Source: Siphonodentalium dalli
Lineage: Eukaryota > Mollusca > Scaphopoda > Gadilida > Siphonodentaliidae
Direction of reading: 5' to 3'
Assembly (NCBI GenBank): GCA_032622095.1
Contig: CP136068.1
Location: 111,925,546-111,989,545 of the forward strand
DNA: 64,000 bases
Part shown: positions 22,290 through 33,180 of the stretch, in pieces
Position numbering within the stretch: position 1 is the first letter of the stretch
Layout of the letters: every line of letters starts with the position of its first letter
Position numbers and translations under genes: made by a program
The notes under the pieces: generated by a model
The model's database searches: none
What the model saw: the letters and a program-made list of their open reading frames with translations, nothing else
What the model was told of the DNA's origin: nothing

Positions 22290-22585
22290 AGTGGTAGCCC
22301 AGTGGTTAGAGAGTCTGACTGGTAATGGTGTCAACGCACGGGGATGAGTTCGCGCCCTGCCGGTGGACTATCGACTCTGCAACAGTGGCTTGGCCAGATT
22401 AAGCTGTGTGTACGCTGCTTCAAATCTCGCGCCAGGATGTGAACCTTGGGCAAGGTCGCTTGTACTGTGCTCGCTTCGTCGTACCCAGACGAGAAATAGG
22501 TACCTGGTTGTTGGGTATCTGTAAGCCGCTCTTGTGAAGCGCCTGTAAAATGGCAGCAGGCACAAGATAATATTATATACATTAT
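22290..22585 (+). mobile_element. tRNA-derived SINE
   Basis: Begins GTGGTAGCCCAGTGGTTAGA. An internal pol III A box is visible at 22295-22305 (TAGCCCAGTGG) and a B box at about 22345-22355 (GAGTTCGCGCC, one or two changes from consensus). The unrelated body contains CTTGTGAAGCGCCTGTAAAA, the kind of conserved central or 3' domain seen in animal SINEs. The tail is AT-rich. The spacing and boxes show a tRNA-like head, but the molecule is too diverged to be a functional tRNA gene. Confidence 0.8.
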
Positions 22586-22720
22586 AACGCTAACTGAGAT
22601 CACGTGACCGACACATGCATGTACAATTCACAATTATATCTCAGTAAAACTAAAGAATTAGGTCAGTTTACATTATGGGAACAAATGAGCATAAAGCTAT
22701 TCATATTTTAAAAATAGAAG

Positions 22721-23050
22721 TTAAAGATGCATAATCCGACTAAGCGCTCCTCAATTACCATTTATTTGGATTTGGAGATAACAAATATTTCATTCGAGTC
22801 GAGGAACCCACCTATCAAAGCGCAGAGTTATTAGATATGGATTTTTGAAATCTATTATTTTTCACAATCGAGAATTAATATTGGCCCAGTAAACAGTCGA
22901 CACGCGGACGCTCTCTGACCAAATTGCGGATGAAGATGGATAACTCTAAAATCAAGAGGCTTTCTGTTATGCCATCGAACAACATATTGATAAATAACAC
23001 GTATCGGGCAATTTTATACTATAGTTGACAAGTGGTTAGCATTATTTTTG
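22721..23050 (+). repeat. MITE R11 relative, right of SINE
   Basis: Direct-repeat partner of 21860-22192, about 80% alike by eye. Confidence 0.7.
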
Positions 23051-23114
23051 GGCAATTAAACGATTATGATAACTGCAGCGGCATTTCTAAAAATGTTTTG
23101 GTTGTTGAAATCTG

Positions 23115-24290
23115 ATTATAAGATAAGATAAGATAAGATAAGAGTTTAATGCAAAATACACCAAATGGGCAGTTGCACATATAATAGATACAACATATAT
23201 CAACATAAGGAATAATTTAATATGAGTAATCACATACGATATGCATATACGCTCGTGAATTTACTGTCATAAAATATCAGATATACTTGCTTTTATTCGA
23301 AACAGGTATATGAATATTGTCTCGAATGGTGAAGAAAGACCGGATCATGTCGCATATAACGTTAACGGTTGCAATGTGTTCATTCTGCATAATAACTCTG
23401 AACTTCTCATAATTTGTCATTTCTAAGAAATTGAGGGCACGTTGCAATTATGTCACTTACATAAGCTTCGCGAATACTTCCATAGGCCCAACATTCTAAG
23501 ATGAAATGATATTCTGACTCAATTTGTTTTGAATTACACGCAGAACACAATCTTTTTCTCACATGTTTAGGGGGCTGTTTGTGTCTCCCTTTTTCAATTT
23601 CCAGTCGATGATTACTGATTCTCAATCTTGTGAATAGAATTCTCGCTTTGTCAGATCGCGAATTGACAATGTATGGTTCAATTTCATACTTTGACTTGAA
23701 TAATTTATACGTTCGTATTTTATTTCCACTGATCGTTTTCTTTTCGGCATGATTTACATTATAGAATCACATAACATGTTCAGATTTCAGTTTATCCACC
23801 AAGGCGCGCTCTTGTATCCCTTGAATCTCCGGCGGTCTGAAATATCGACGCCGTATTTTCCATATAATTCATTGCACAATGAAATAGAAGGGCCTCTAAG
23901 TGATTCGACGTATGCATCATGTACCAAGCACCCACTTGAAAGGTTCGAAACTTTTTTCATTTATCTAAATTGTTGAGTAATCGCATCATGTATAACTGGG
24001 AATCTGAGTGAAGCATGTTTGTTTCTCAAGCCCATATCTCACATCCGTATAACATTATCGGTTTTATTAATTTGTCGAACAATTTGCATTTAGTTGGAAT
24101 AGAAAGCTTCATCTTTGAAGGAACAGACTGGTTTAATAAGAACATTGCTTTCGTGGTTTTCCCGCTTGTATGTTCCTGTGATTTTGCCATTCTACCAGTC
24201 GATGTGAATTTTAGTTCTCTTTGACCTAAAAACGAAACATTTTTATTTACTTTCATTAACCACGAGACCATTGTATTGGGTGTATTTGTC
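23115..24290 (-). mobile_element. 5'-truncated LINE with TTATC microsatellite tail
   Basis: On the - strand, 24230-24026 encodes the post-RT region (KAMFLLNQSV, LFDKLIKPIMLYGCEIWA), and 23625-23407 the C-terminal RISNHRLEIEKGRHKQPP with CSACNSKQIESEYHFILEC, a CxxC...H...C knuckle. Between them the frame is broken several times. The 3' end is a (TTATC)n run, seen as GATAA repeats at 23117-23141; 3' microsatellites are common in CR1/L2-type LINEs. It is a dead copy abutting the ATPase pseudogene on its right. Confidence 0.82.
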
Positions 24291-25694
24291 TTCAAGCATC
24301 CATTAACGGCGTGCGTAAGTGGACCGACATCTAGTGGGAAGACGTACTTCGTGAAAACCTTGCTACAAAAGTCTGCCTCAAAAATATCAACCGCACCTGA
24401 CAGAATAATATGGTTTTATAAATATTGTCAGCCCGTATATGACGACATAAAGTAAACCGTCACCCCTCAGGTCAACTTTATACGGGGAATACCTGCAAAC
24501 TTGGATTCTCTTATCAACCCCCGGTATAACAATCTAATTATACTCGATGACTTGATGCAAACTTCATCAAAAGACCAGAGAGTTAATGATTTACATTCCG
24601 AAGGAAGTCACCATTTGAACTTATCTTTGATAAGTTTGAACCAGAATTTCTACTACAACGAAGATCCGACGCAACGACGAAATTGTCAATAGTTGGTTTT
24701 GTTCAATAACCCAATTGATAGGGGTTTAATTTCAACATTATCAAGACAGATGTATCCTGAATGCCCTCAGCGTATGATGCGAGAGTTTTCGGAAGCGACG
24801 AGTGAACTGTACGGTTACCTACTGGTGGATTTAAAAGCCGCAACCCTGGACACATTACGTCTGCGACAGAATGTGCTAAAAGAGGACACGAACCAACATA
24901 TGGGTGAATGGAATGGCATGAAATGTAATCTCCATAAGGACAGCGAGCACCCAGATGAACAGAATGGGGTGAAATGTGATGACAACAATAGCCCGGGTCA
25001 ATGGAATGGGATGAAATACGATGACAGAGAACTGACATATAATTATATTGTACCCCAGGGTCAACATAATGGCTATAATAAGGACATAAGGACACCTGGC
25101 GAGCTTGATGAAATTAATAAGGAAAACCGTCAAAACATAGACATTCGAGAAGACATGTCGCACCCTTGTAATAACTGCGGGCTTTTGTTCGAAGATCAGC
25201 ATGATGTTCAGAGACACGTAAAGAACTGGTGTCAAGAAAATAAGTTAAAACGAAAATTAACCGAGGACACGGATGATAGTCAGAATAAGAAAATTAAACT
25301 GAATGAAGATGAATACTTCAAAAGTTTGTGTTATAAGAGTAGAGATAAAGCACAAGAAGAATGGAGTGATAAAGTGGAAACGTATACAGAAAATGGCTTG
25401 ACAGAAAAAGAGGCAATAGTATAAGCTGACAAGGACCTTAAAAGTGAAAGCATGAGGCAATTTATGAATGGTTATGCTAGGACAATAATAAAGTATATGT
25501 GGCTGCGCAATGGGACTCTGCACAACAGAGTCATGGATAAAGTGGACAAATATTTGAATAATGGTTATGAAGATCGTGATGCAGTGAAAATGTCAATATT
25601 AAAGTACAAACCATTGCTAGAAAAATTCACGGACGAAACAAATGACACATCTGACGAAAGTGATGACAATTCGGACGAAAGTGACAGTGAATAG
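24291..25694 (+). pseudogene. Polinton/Maverick-like packaging ATPase relic with zinc finger
   Basis: One frame runs about 467 codons with three in-frame stops (24453-24455 TAA, 24690-24692 TAG, 25422-25424 TAA). It shows a Walker A GPTSSGKT (24321-24344), DRIIWFYKYCQP, a Walker B IILDDLM (24537-24557) followed by a GSHH...LNQNF sensor-like block, then LSRQMYP and GYLLVDLKAATLDTLRLRQN. This layout matches A32/HerA-FtsK-like DNA-packaging ATPases of Polinton/Maverick and adintovirus-like elements. A repetitive acidic linker precedes a C-x2-C...H-x4-C finger (25167-25235) and an acidic Ser/Asp C terminus. No polymerase, integrase, protease or capsid gene was seen nearby, so it is an isolated, decayed copy. 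The start is uncertain and may be truncated by the LINE on its left. Confidence 0.78.
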
Positions 25695-25839
25695 TTAATA
25701 TAATAAAAAAAATTGTAGTATGTACCACATGTCATGTTATTTTTCTCTTTTTCCCTTGCTCACTTGCTCTTTTCGGTGGCGCTCGCCACCATAGCATGGT
25801 ACCCCAGAGCTTTCCGATGAATGGCAACAAGCCATATTT

Positions 25840-26090
25840 CCGACTAAATCCTGAAAAGTTTGAAATTTTTGAACATTTTAAATTATTTTTAAATTTTAGA
25901 AACAATTTAAGTTATAGAATTTTTGTAATTTTTTTTTTGTTAATTTATGAATTTTTTTGTAATTTTTGGAAAATTAGATTTTTTATTGAAGTTTTTAAAA
26001 TTTTTGAATTTTTTTTTTGAATTTTTTGATTTTTTTGTTGAAATTTTTGTAGTTTTTAAACTTTTGCATTTTTTTAAAACAAAGTTTTTC
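25840..26090. repeat. Low-complexity A/T tract
   Basis: Runs of AATTTTTGAA-like sequence with T-tracts up to ten bases. The frames across it (rich in Phe) are artefacts of composition. Confidence 0.8.
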
Positions 26091-26092
26091 AC

Positions 26093-26186
26093 TGCGAGTG
26101 TCACTTTAACATTCATCCATAGTGAGTGCCTAGTGTCACTTTAACATTCATTTACGGTGAGTGCGAGTGTCTCGTTAACATTCAAG
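26093..26186 (+). repeat. Short tandem repeat, ~33-bp unit, 3 copies
   Basis: Unit with GTGAGTGCGAGTGTC and TTTAACATTCAT repeated three times with small changes. Confidence 0.75.
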
Positions 26187-26289
26187 GCTGAAGCTACCCC
26201 ACCGAGATCATCATGTGATATACATGTAGATAATATACCGTTCATAGGGAGAAGGCGGGAGTTAACCAGCGGGGTCATGTCCGGATAGA

Positions 26290-26536
26290 CCATGATGCAA
26301 CAATATGTCTAGAATGGGACCAAACAGGGGTACTGCGGATAATATACGTCATGTACTTCCGTGACGCAATAATATGTTTAGGATGGGACCAAACAGGGGT
26401 ACTGCAGAGAATATAGGTTATGTACTTCCGTGAGGCAATAATGTCTAGGATGGCCCCAACTGGGGTACTGCAGAGAAAGTAGGTCATGTACTTCCGTGAC
26501 GCAACAAACTGTCTAGGATGGCCCCAACAGGGGGGC
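26290..26536 (+). repeat. Minisatellite, ~70-bp unit, 3.5 copies
   Basis: Units start at 26291, 26362, 26432 and 26500, each with GTCTAGGATGG, CAGGGGTACTGC and TCATGTACTTCCGTGACGCA. The ORF read across it on the - strand is simply the repeat translated. Confidence 0.88.
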
Positions 26537-26539
26537 TTA

Positions 26540-27860
26540 TCATCATCCAACTGATGCACAGCAGTTGATCAATATATACTGCAGGGTTCAGTAGAGACCA
26601 TACTGTACGAAAGGAAATAAGATAATATTTAATATCGATTTGATCGTTTTCACAAGTCTGCATAGTACATACATGCATCTCATATGCATCTTATTTTCTT
26701 GAATAGAATGAAAACATACTTATGAACAAAGCAGAAGATACATTCAGTTCCACGCGAATTCGGTCAATGGGGAAAGTTACATGATGACGTTGTTTATCGA
26801 TATGATGACATGTTTTGAATGAAACGAACATTGTGAAATGGACACGCTTCTCCGTCTAGCCTGAGTATCTCAATCGGAGAGTTCCCACAACACGTCAAGT
26901 AATATAATGGTTAGATTCAGTTCCAATCTCGACAACATATATAACATATATAACTATTTATAATTATCCCACGAAATATAAGCCTTATGCATGTGAATCT
27001 TATTTGGTGGGAATCTATAAAGTGATTTTGATAATAATTGTTTCGAACGCTACATATACCCTAATGTTAGTTGTTTAGCTTTGGTTCGTTAATTACGCTA
27101 GCTTATGATCCTATTACCTCATTCCAAATTACGTAGACACAATTTGGAAGCTCGCATGAGCCATGTCCGTTCAAGTCCTCTACGTTCTCGAACCTTCATC
27201 TTGACTTAAAGATGGCCTATCTCTTCCACCAAGTTTCATATAGATTTAGGGTATACAATAATATGTATTAAGATGGGGTACCCGGTGTTGTTCGTGTAAA
27301 GAATGAGTAAATTATAAGTGCCCCTTCAAGTCATTTAAATGAAATAAATTAAAATACCTCTATCTTTTAAGTTGATTATAATTGTTTTGTATTGCTAATT
27401 ATCAGTGCCTCTTTAATTCATTTTAACTTCCTATTTAGGGTTAGCGACAACTATCCAATGGTCCTCTCCGGATCAATTTACCGCTGTATAACCATTTTGA
27501 GCATATGATTAATTAGTCTAATTATAATTGTTCATTAGTACCCATTTAAGTCGTCGGGTGTCATCGGCACTTGTCCCACGACAGTCATCGGGTCAATTTA
27601 CGCCGGTGTATACATTTTTACAGTTGGTCGCCCGTAGCCAGACAAACAAAGAAACAAATAAAATTGAATTGTATTAGTATAAATGAATCGAGGACTCCTG
27701 TCCAACAAAGCCTCTATCAATTAATTAGTATCAATTTCATTTATAATATGGGCTATTTTAGGAACAGATATATATCCGCGCGAAACGATCGGAGCGTACA
27801 TCAATCAATGCAAATTTCAATAAACCACTATATTTAATGACGCATGCGCTGGTCGTCCTT
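26540..27860. other. No gene recognised
   Basis: AT-rich intergenic DNA. The only item seen is a scrap of repeat X (inverted) at 27125-27180, with AGCCATGTCCGTTCAAG. Confidence 0.5.
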
Positions 27861-27869
27861 ATACTAAGT

Positions 27870-28400
27870 TCGCTTTTCAACATGGGCGCCGCCATTTTGA
27901 TTTTGAGTCGCCGCCATCTTGAATTTGAGACGCCGTCATCTTGGCAACGTCATTGCAAGTAAATTAAAACTACAAAATGTTACTTGCACACATACATACT
28001 TACACACATACATGTACATACAGAAGTTCCAAAATATACAATAGACTAGCCGATGAGCCCGACGTTGTCCTGGCTATTCAAAATTCAAATTTCAAGTCGA
28101 TAGCTCCACCCGTTTCCAAGATCTGGCGTCGCACGGGCTCGGCGACCCGATAAAATTCGTATCCGGGGCAAGATACATTCACATAGCAAATTTCAAGTCG
28201 ATAGCTCCACCCGTTTCCGAGATCTCGTCTGCGCATGCGCGAAGCGGGCGCCGCACGGGCTCGCCAATACGACAACGTTCACCGCCCGGTCAAACTACAC
28301 ACACGTACCAAGTTTCGTCCCGATCGGTCGAGAATCGTAGATTTGTATAAATGACAGACAGACAGACAGACAAACAAACAAACAAACAAACATACATACA
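27870..28400. repeat. GC-rich dispersed repeats with ACAG/CAAA microsatellite
   Basis: 27885-27950 has three CGCCGCCATYTTGA-type units. 28085-28240 holds two copies of AAATTTCAAGTCGATAGCTC. 28300-28400 has CCAAGTTTCGTCCCGATCGG followed by (GACA)n(AACA)n, a 3'-end style common to invertebrate RTE-like LINEs and SINEs. No coding frame. Confidence 0.6.
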
Positions 28401-28579
28401 GACAGAGGTCTTCAAAATATATATGAGATAGATGAAATCTATATAAAGTATTTTCTGCATTCATCGAGCTATTTTAGTAACCGGAATGTGACGAAAGTGA
28501 GAAATTCAGTTATTATTATTTTTTAGCATAGCCTGTTATCACTACCAAATTAATCAATGTTCTGTTATTCTAAAGCTGT

Positions 28580-29020
28580 GGACATATAGTGTTGCTACTT
28601 GATTGCTGTTCGTTTATATTTTGGCTGCAATTGTATTTTATGTTCAACCTTTCAAGCGTTTTTGAACACTTTGGTGGATTTTACGCTATACAAAACTGTT
28701 ATGATTTATTTCATGAATATTTAACGAGATCACTACACATCAGTTGTTCTCGACAATTGTGCAATTGCCAACCGTCAAGGATAACGCTCAGTCAGCACTG
28801 CCATATTGATTTTCGCAACAATACATACGCTACACTTCTCAGAGACCCCAGTGTTTGTTCTGGGAAATTAAAAAAACAGGACTTACACCGGAAGCCCCCA
28901 GAGGGCACATCGAAATGTAAATGCAGACAAGGTAACCAAGGTAAGAAATGGTGACGCCTTCCTGATCGTATTATTAGGCATATATAAAATATATTGGAGC
29001 TTAGGACAATCACCTACAGT
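28580..29020 (+). other. Unassigned ORF region
   Basis: A 121-codon frame (28589-28954) starts hydrophobic and ends Cys/Lys-rich (GTSKCKCRQGN). An AAAAAAACAG acceptor-like site (about 28878) and GGTAAGAA donor-like site (about 28940) could frame a small exon. The GTAAGAAATGGTGACGC stretch at the donor also occurs in repeats near 39430 and 59850. I do not recognise a protein and think it is not a gene. Confidence 0.2.
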
Positions 29021-29124
29021 GAAATACAATTTTGCGCTCCAACATACACATAAATATTATTCGCTTTTGAATTTTTCTCTGTATCGAAATAGGTCGATAA
29101 ATCTCTGAACTACCTTTCTACGAG

Positions 29125-29450
29125 CAATATGTAACCCAAAAAGACGCATTGAAGTAATGAAAAATACAAATGTGAATACGGTGTTTGGGTTCCAAACACA
29201 AAACAGCCATTTGCTCGACATGGAACATAAAAGAGCGTTCCGTGGTAGATTATTCCCGATATGGTAGAAATAAAGAGCGCTTGTCTGACTATTGGCAAAA
29301 ATTGAAAATGGCTGAAAAATGGCTGTAACTTTAGCAAGTGTTTTTCAGAGCATATGAAGCCGCTATATCAATAGTTCGTTTATTTATCGACCGCCGCTCC
29401 AAAATACGTAGAAACAAATTTGTAGGTTCGAGTGAGCCATGTCCGTTTAA
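29125..29450 (-). repeat. Dispersed repeat X, copy 2 (inverted)
   Basis: Reverse-complement copy of the repeat at 6026. Its start TTAAACGGACATGGCTCA is at 29450 and abuts the TTAA of the MITE that follows. Confidence 0.75.
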
Positions 29451-29679
29451 CCCTTTACCCAACAGAAGGGCCCTGTGCCAATGCATTCTCTTATAGTAGT
29501 AATATCTTTTATTTACGTGACATGTGCATGTTAAATTACAAACAATTTTTAGACATTAGTTTACATCGCGCACCCGGCCCTATTGGGCCTATATGTCACC
29601 CTGAAAATAAGAGTTAATTAATATTTTTGCATTGTATAGCAAGACGCCTGTCAATTTACGCTATTATATGCTATGATGT

Positions 29680-32600
29680 TTATTTATATATATACTGCTT
29701 TCTTTTCAGATAGGCATCATGGATAAAATTAGCACACTGACGTGTGTGTTTGTTGATTATTTCAATAAAAGCTGATTCTAACTGGTTTTGTTCTATCATC
29801 ATGGTTACATTTAAAGGGAGAGAGTCGAGTAAAAGTTCTCGCTTTTCGTTATAGAAAGGGCATTTTAATAGGAAGTGCATTTCATCTTCGACTTCATGTG
29901 AGGCACATAATGTGCATTTTCTGAGATTTAGCTTTTCATTTCTAAAACGACCAGTTTCCACTCTCAAAGGAAGAATTCCACATCGAAACTGAGCAAATAT
30001 AGATCTATGAGCACGGTCCATATTCATCAATACATATGATTCAGTTTCATAATTCCTTTTGAAAAGTTTATATGTTCTTAATTTAGGAACAAAATTTAAG
30101 CTGTTTTTCCATTTATCTGATTCATCATTTTTAAGCTTCGTTTCAAAATCGTCTATATTACATGTTTCTAAATTTTGAAATACTGTTGACAATTGTAAGT
30201 TAGATAGAGTATCATTCATAAAGGAACACCAACCATTTGAAACATGAGCTAGGTCCCAGTTAAACACTTTTTTAATTAGTCTGTCATCTGGTAATTCTAT
30301 TATATGGTTCCATAGACGGATATGGTTCAGGACTCGACGAATCTTACAAGATGATATACCAATATCACCATTTACTGCTAATAATGGACAATAGCGATGG
30401 ACTCCCAAAAAATATCTAAAAGCCTTATTCTGTACACTATCTAGACATGAAAAATTCTTTGAACCCCATACGCCTGATGCATAATCTAAAATTGGAGATA
30501 CACATGTTATATATAATTTTTTAAATGTTTTGAAACCTATATCTTTATATGGGTGAATTTTTGAAATTATAGCACCTAAAGCTCTGCTTGCAGATTTGGC
30601 CAAGACCTCAGCTGTTGTGTCAAATTGTTTGTGTTCATGAATAATAATACCCAAGAATTTATATTCTTCTACGATATTCAGTTGTTGCGTGCCAAGTTTA
30701 AAAGGAAAACTTGTTCGTTTGGTTCTGACATTTCTAAGATGCATTGTTTTTGTTTTATTTGTGTTTATCACCATTCTCCACTTTCTACACCATTTGTGAA
30801 CTACTTCGAGCATATTTTGCATATTGTTTTCATTTTCAGATAGTAATACTATGTCATCAGCATACATTAAAATGGGTACATTAATGTCATTTAATTTTAC
30901 ACCAACATTCATGGTTTTTATTTCAGATGCCAGATCATTTACAAATACATTAAAGAGTGTAGATGATAAATTATCTCCTTGTTTTACACCAAATTGACAA
31001 TCAAAAGGCTCCGACACATCTCCATTTATTCTGATACGTGCATGTGTACTGCTATACATACTTCGAATTGATTGGTACATGTTTCCGTCTATCCCACATT
31101 TAAGAAGTTTGAAGAGTAACATGTCTCTGTCGATACAATCGAAAGCTTTTTTGAAATCTATGAACGTAGTAAATATATCTTGTTTTCCTTTCATTATGCT
31201 TGTTAGTATGAAAATATTATCAATGCATGACCGCTTTGATCTGAAACCATTTTGTTCATCAACTAGTATATTATTATGGTCTAGATGTTCAACAAGTCTA
31301 TTATTTAAAACACTATTATATAATTTGCTGCTTGTTGGTAGTAATGAGATGCCACGATAATTAAGCGGAATTCTCTGGTCTAGTGATTTATCTTTTGGTA
31401 TGGGACATATTATAGATTGTCTCCAAACAGATGGTATAATGCCAGTATCAAAAATGAAATTAAATAAACTAAGCAACACAGGTTTAACAGATTCACATTT
31501 TAGGGTTTCACCAGGTATTTTATCTATGCCAAACGCCTTTCCAGTCTTTACTTTATTTATTGCACGATCAATTTCTTCTATTTGAATAGTCCGATTTAGA
31601 ACATTATTGTGTACATATAATGGGTCTAAAAATTTATTTTCTGTAAATACCTTTTCTTTTATGATATTTTCTCTGAAATTATTATCAAAAAGTTCATTTC
31701 CAAATTCCGGATTGTATAAAGTTTTAAAAGCAGACCTCCAGTTTTCTGTAATTAATTTTGTATCTGTTATGACAGAACCATCAGGTCCAATTACTTCATT
31801 TGGGATACCATTTTCTTTTTTGGGTCCAAGTTTCTTAATCGTGTCCCAGAAAGATTTAGGATTATTACAGTTTAGTTCCATATCGAGTGCAAAATTACGT
31901 TTATATTGTCTTTCATAAGTGCGTAATTTACGATTAAAAATTTGCCTAGCCTCTTTAAATTTTAGAAAAGCTAAATTTTTGTCTCTTGACTTAGTTTTAT
32001 ATTTTAGGAATGCATTTTCCAAGTTACTCATTGTTTGCCATAATTTAGTAAGGTCATCATTCCAATATGGTTTGTGAAATTTAAATTTTTTATGTGAACG
32101 CCTTCCATTTTTGAAACTTGGTAATTGGTCTGACATATTTTCAAAAATGTGTTTTGTAAATTTATCATAAATATTGTCTACAGTTATTTGGGATTCTATT
32201 GCAGACTCGATTTCATGTATCAAATTTAATAAAGTTTCAGATGAGGCTAAAAAATCAGCTGGTAATGGTTTATTAAGTTTAGTTGGTGTATATTTGTGAT
32301 CAGTTGGTGTGCTGCCATGTACATGGACTGTATTTACAATATACTCCACCAAAACAAAACTATGGTCCGGTGGTTTACACCCTTCACCTAGCATACTTTC
32401 TAACGAATTATCGGTAATTAAATCCGATTGTGTTTTGACCCAGAAATTATTGAAGCGATCAAATACGTCATGTGGCACACAAATATAATCGACAACAGCT
32501 GAACCCTTGGTACTAATCGAGGTATAATTATTGTTTTCATTATTCAAACGACCATTTAAACAGCATAACTTAGTTTCATTTAAAAATTCAAGAAACGATT

Positions 32601-33180
32601 TTCCATGCTGGTTTACTGTGTTATCAATATTATGAATTTGGGGTACACAGTCGAGTTCCATATTTACATCTGACAATTTACCTATGCGTGCATTCATATC
32701 ACCACATACAATCATTGGGGTATCACAATGTAAATAAGCGCTTGTCAAAATATGTGAGAAAAATCTATCTGGATTTCTGCCCCACACAGACCTTTCTGGG
32801 GGAAGATAACATGTACATAATATGAATTCTTCATTTAAACTAATTGATTTAAACTTTACTGATAAAATGCCATCAATTTCTCTGTCTAATATGGAAACAT
32901 CAAAATATTGTAATAATTCTTCTCTAATTAGCATTCCCACACCACCAGAAGCCTTAGGGGCTAATACATGTGTACTTGATCTGTTATTTCCAATCCATAA
33001 ATAATTCAATAAATCAATATTTTCTCCTTGTTTCAAGTGAGATTCAGAAATACATAATATATCACAATTTACTGCATTTATTAATTTTGTTTTCAATGTT
33101 TTACTTTTCAAAGTCCAACCATTAATGTTTATATGCCCAATTTTTACTGCCTTCCTCGGAAAGTCACATGTCGGCTTGTC
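29680..33180 (-). CDS. LINE ORF2: endonuclease and reverse transcriptase
   Basis: Open from the codon after ORF1's TAG to a stop at 29680, about 1,166 codons. Endonuclease motifs: HININGW (about 33135-33115), ISESHL, CGDMNARIG, STKGSAVVDYI and PDHSFVLV. RT motifs: TGKAFGIDKIP, NYRGISLL, FIDFKKAFD (about 31163-31137), GVKQGDNLS and YADD at 30864-30853, all with catalytic residues intact. Then EYKFLGI, the post-RT region and CTLCASHEVEDEMHFLLKC. The endonuclease begins upstream of any in-frame ATG: the first one follows the catalytic Glu by about 35 codons. Translation must therefore come by TAG readthrough, reinitiation at a non-AUG codon, or a similar route. It acts as an mRNA-bound RNP partner in target-primed reverse transcription. 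Confidence 0.92.
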   Translation of the reverse strand, partial: DKPTCDFPRKAVKIGHININGWTLKSKTLKTKLINAVNCDILCISESHLKQGENIDLLNYLWIGNNRSSTHVLAPKASGGVGMLIREELLQYFDVSILDREIDGILSVKFKSISLNEEFILCTCYLPPERSVWGRNPDRFFSHILTSAYLHCDTPMIVCGDMNARIGKLSDVNMELDCVPQIHNIDNTVNQHGKSFLEFLNETKLCCLNGRLNNENNNYTSISTKGSAVVDYICVPHDVFDRFNNFWVKTQSDLITDNSLESMLGEGCKPPDHSFVLVEYIVNTVHVHGSTPTDHKYTPTKLNKPLPADFLASSETLLNLIHEIESAIESQITVDNIYDKFTKHIFENMSDQLPSFKNGRRSHKKFKFHKPYWNDDLTKLWQTMSNLENAFLKYKTKSRDKNLAFLKFKEARQIFNRKLRTYERQYKRNFALDMELNCNNPKSFWDTIKKLGPKKENGIPNEVIGPDGSVITDTKLITENWRSAFKTLYNPEFGNELFDNNFRENIIKEKVFTENKFLDPLYVHNNVLNRTIQIEEIDRAINKVKTGKAFGIDKIPGETLKCESVKPVLLSLFNFIFDTGIIPSVWRQSIICPIPKDKSLDQRIPLNYRGISLLPTSSKLYNSVLNNRLVEHLDHNNILVDEQNGFRSKRSCIDNIFILTSIMKGKQDIFTTFIDFKKAFDCIDRDMLLFKLLKCGIDGNMYQSIRSMYSSTHARIRINGDVSEPFDCQFGVKQGDNLSSTLFNVFVNDLASEIKTMNVGVKLNDINVPILMYADDIVLLSENENNMQNMLEVVHKWCRKWRMVINTNKTKTMHLRNVRTKRTSFPFKLGTQQLNIVEEYKFLGIIIHEHKQFDTTAEVLAKSASRALGAIISKIHPYKDIGFKTFKKLYITCVSPILDYASGVWGSKNFSCLDSVQNKAFRYFLGVHRYCPLLAVNGDIGISSCKIRRVLNHIRLWNHIIELPDDRLIKKVFNWDLAHVSNGWCSFMNDTLSNLQLSTVFQNLETCNIDDFETKLKNDESDKWKNSLNFVPKLRTYKLFKRNYETESYVLMNMDRAHRSIFAQFRCGILPLRVETGRFRNEKLNLRKCTLCASHEVEDEMHFLLKCPFYNEKRELLLDSLPLNVTMMIEQNQLESAFIEIINKHTRQCANFIHDAYLKRKQYIYK

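Noticed and set aside
22290-22365. A functional tRNA gene
   Set aside because: A and B boxes are recognisable, but the sequence does not fold into a full cloverleaf by eye and continues into a SINE body.
22331-22603. - strand ORFs of 90 and 65 codons
   Set aside because: They lie wholly inside the SINE and its tail.
24703-25523. - strand ORFs of 88-130 codons
   Set aside because: Antisense shadows of the ATPase pseudogene.
26275-26559. 94-codon - strand ORF with repeated CSTPVWSHP
   Set aside because: It is the 70-bp minisatellite translated.
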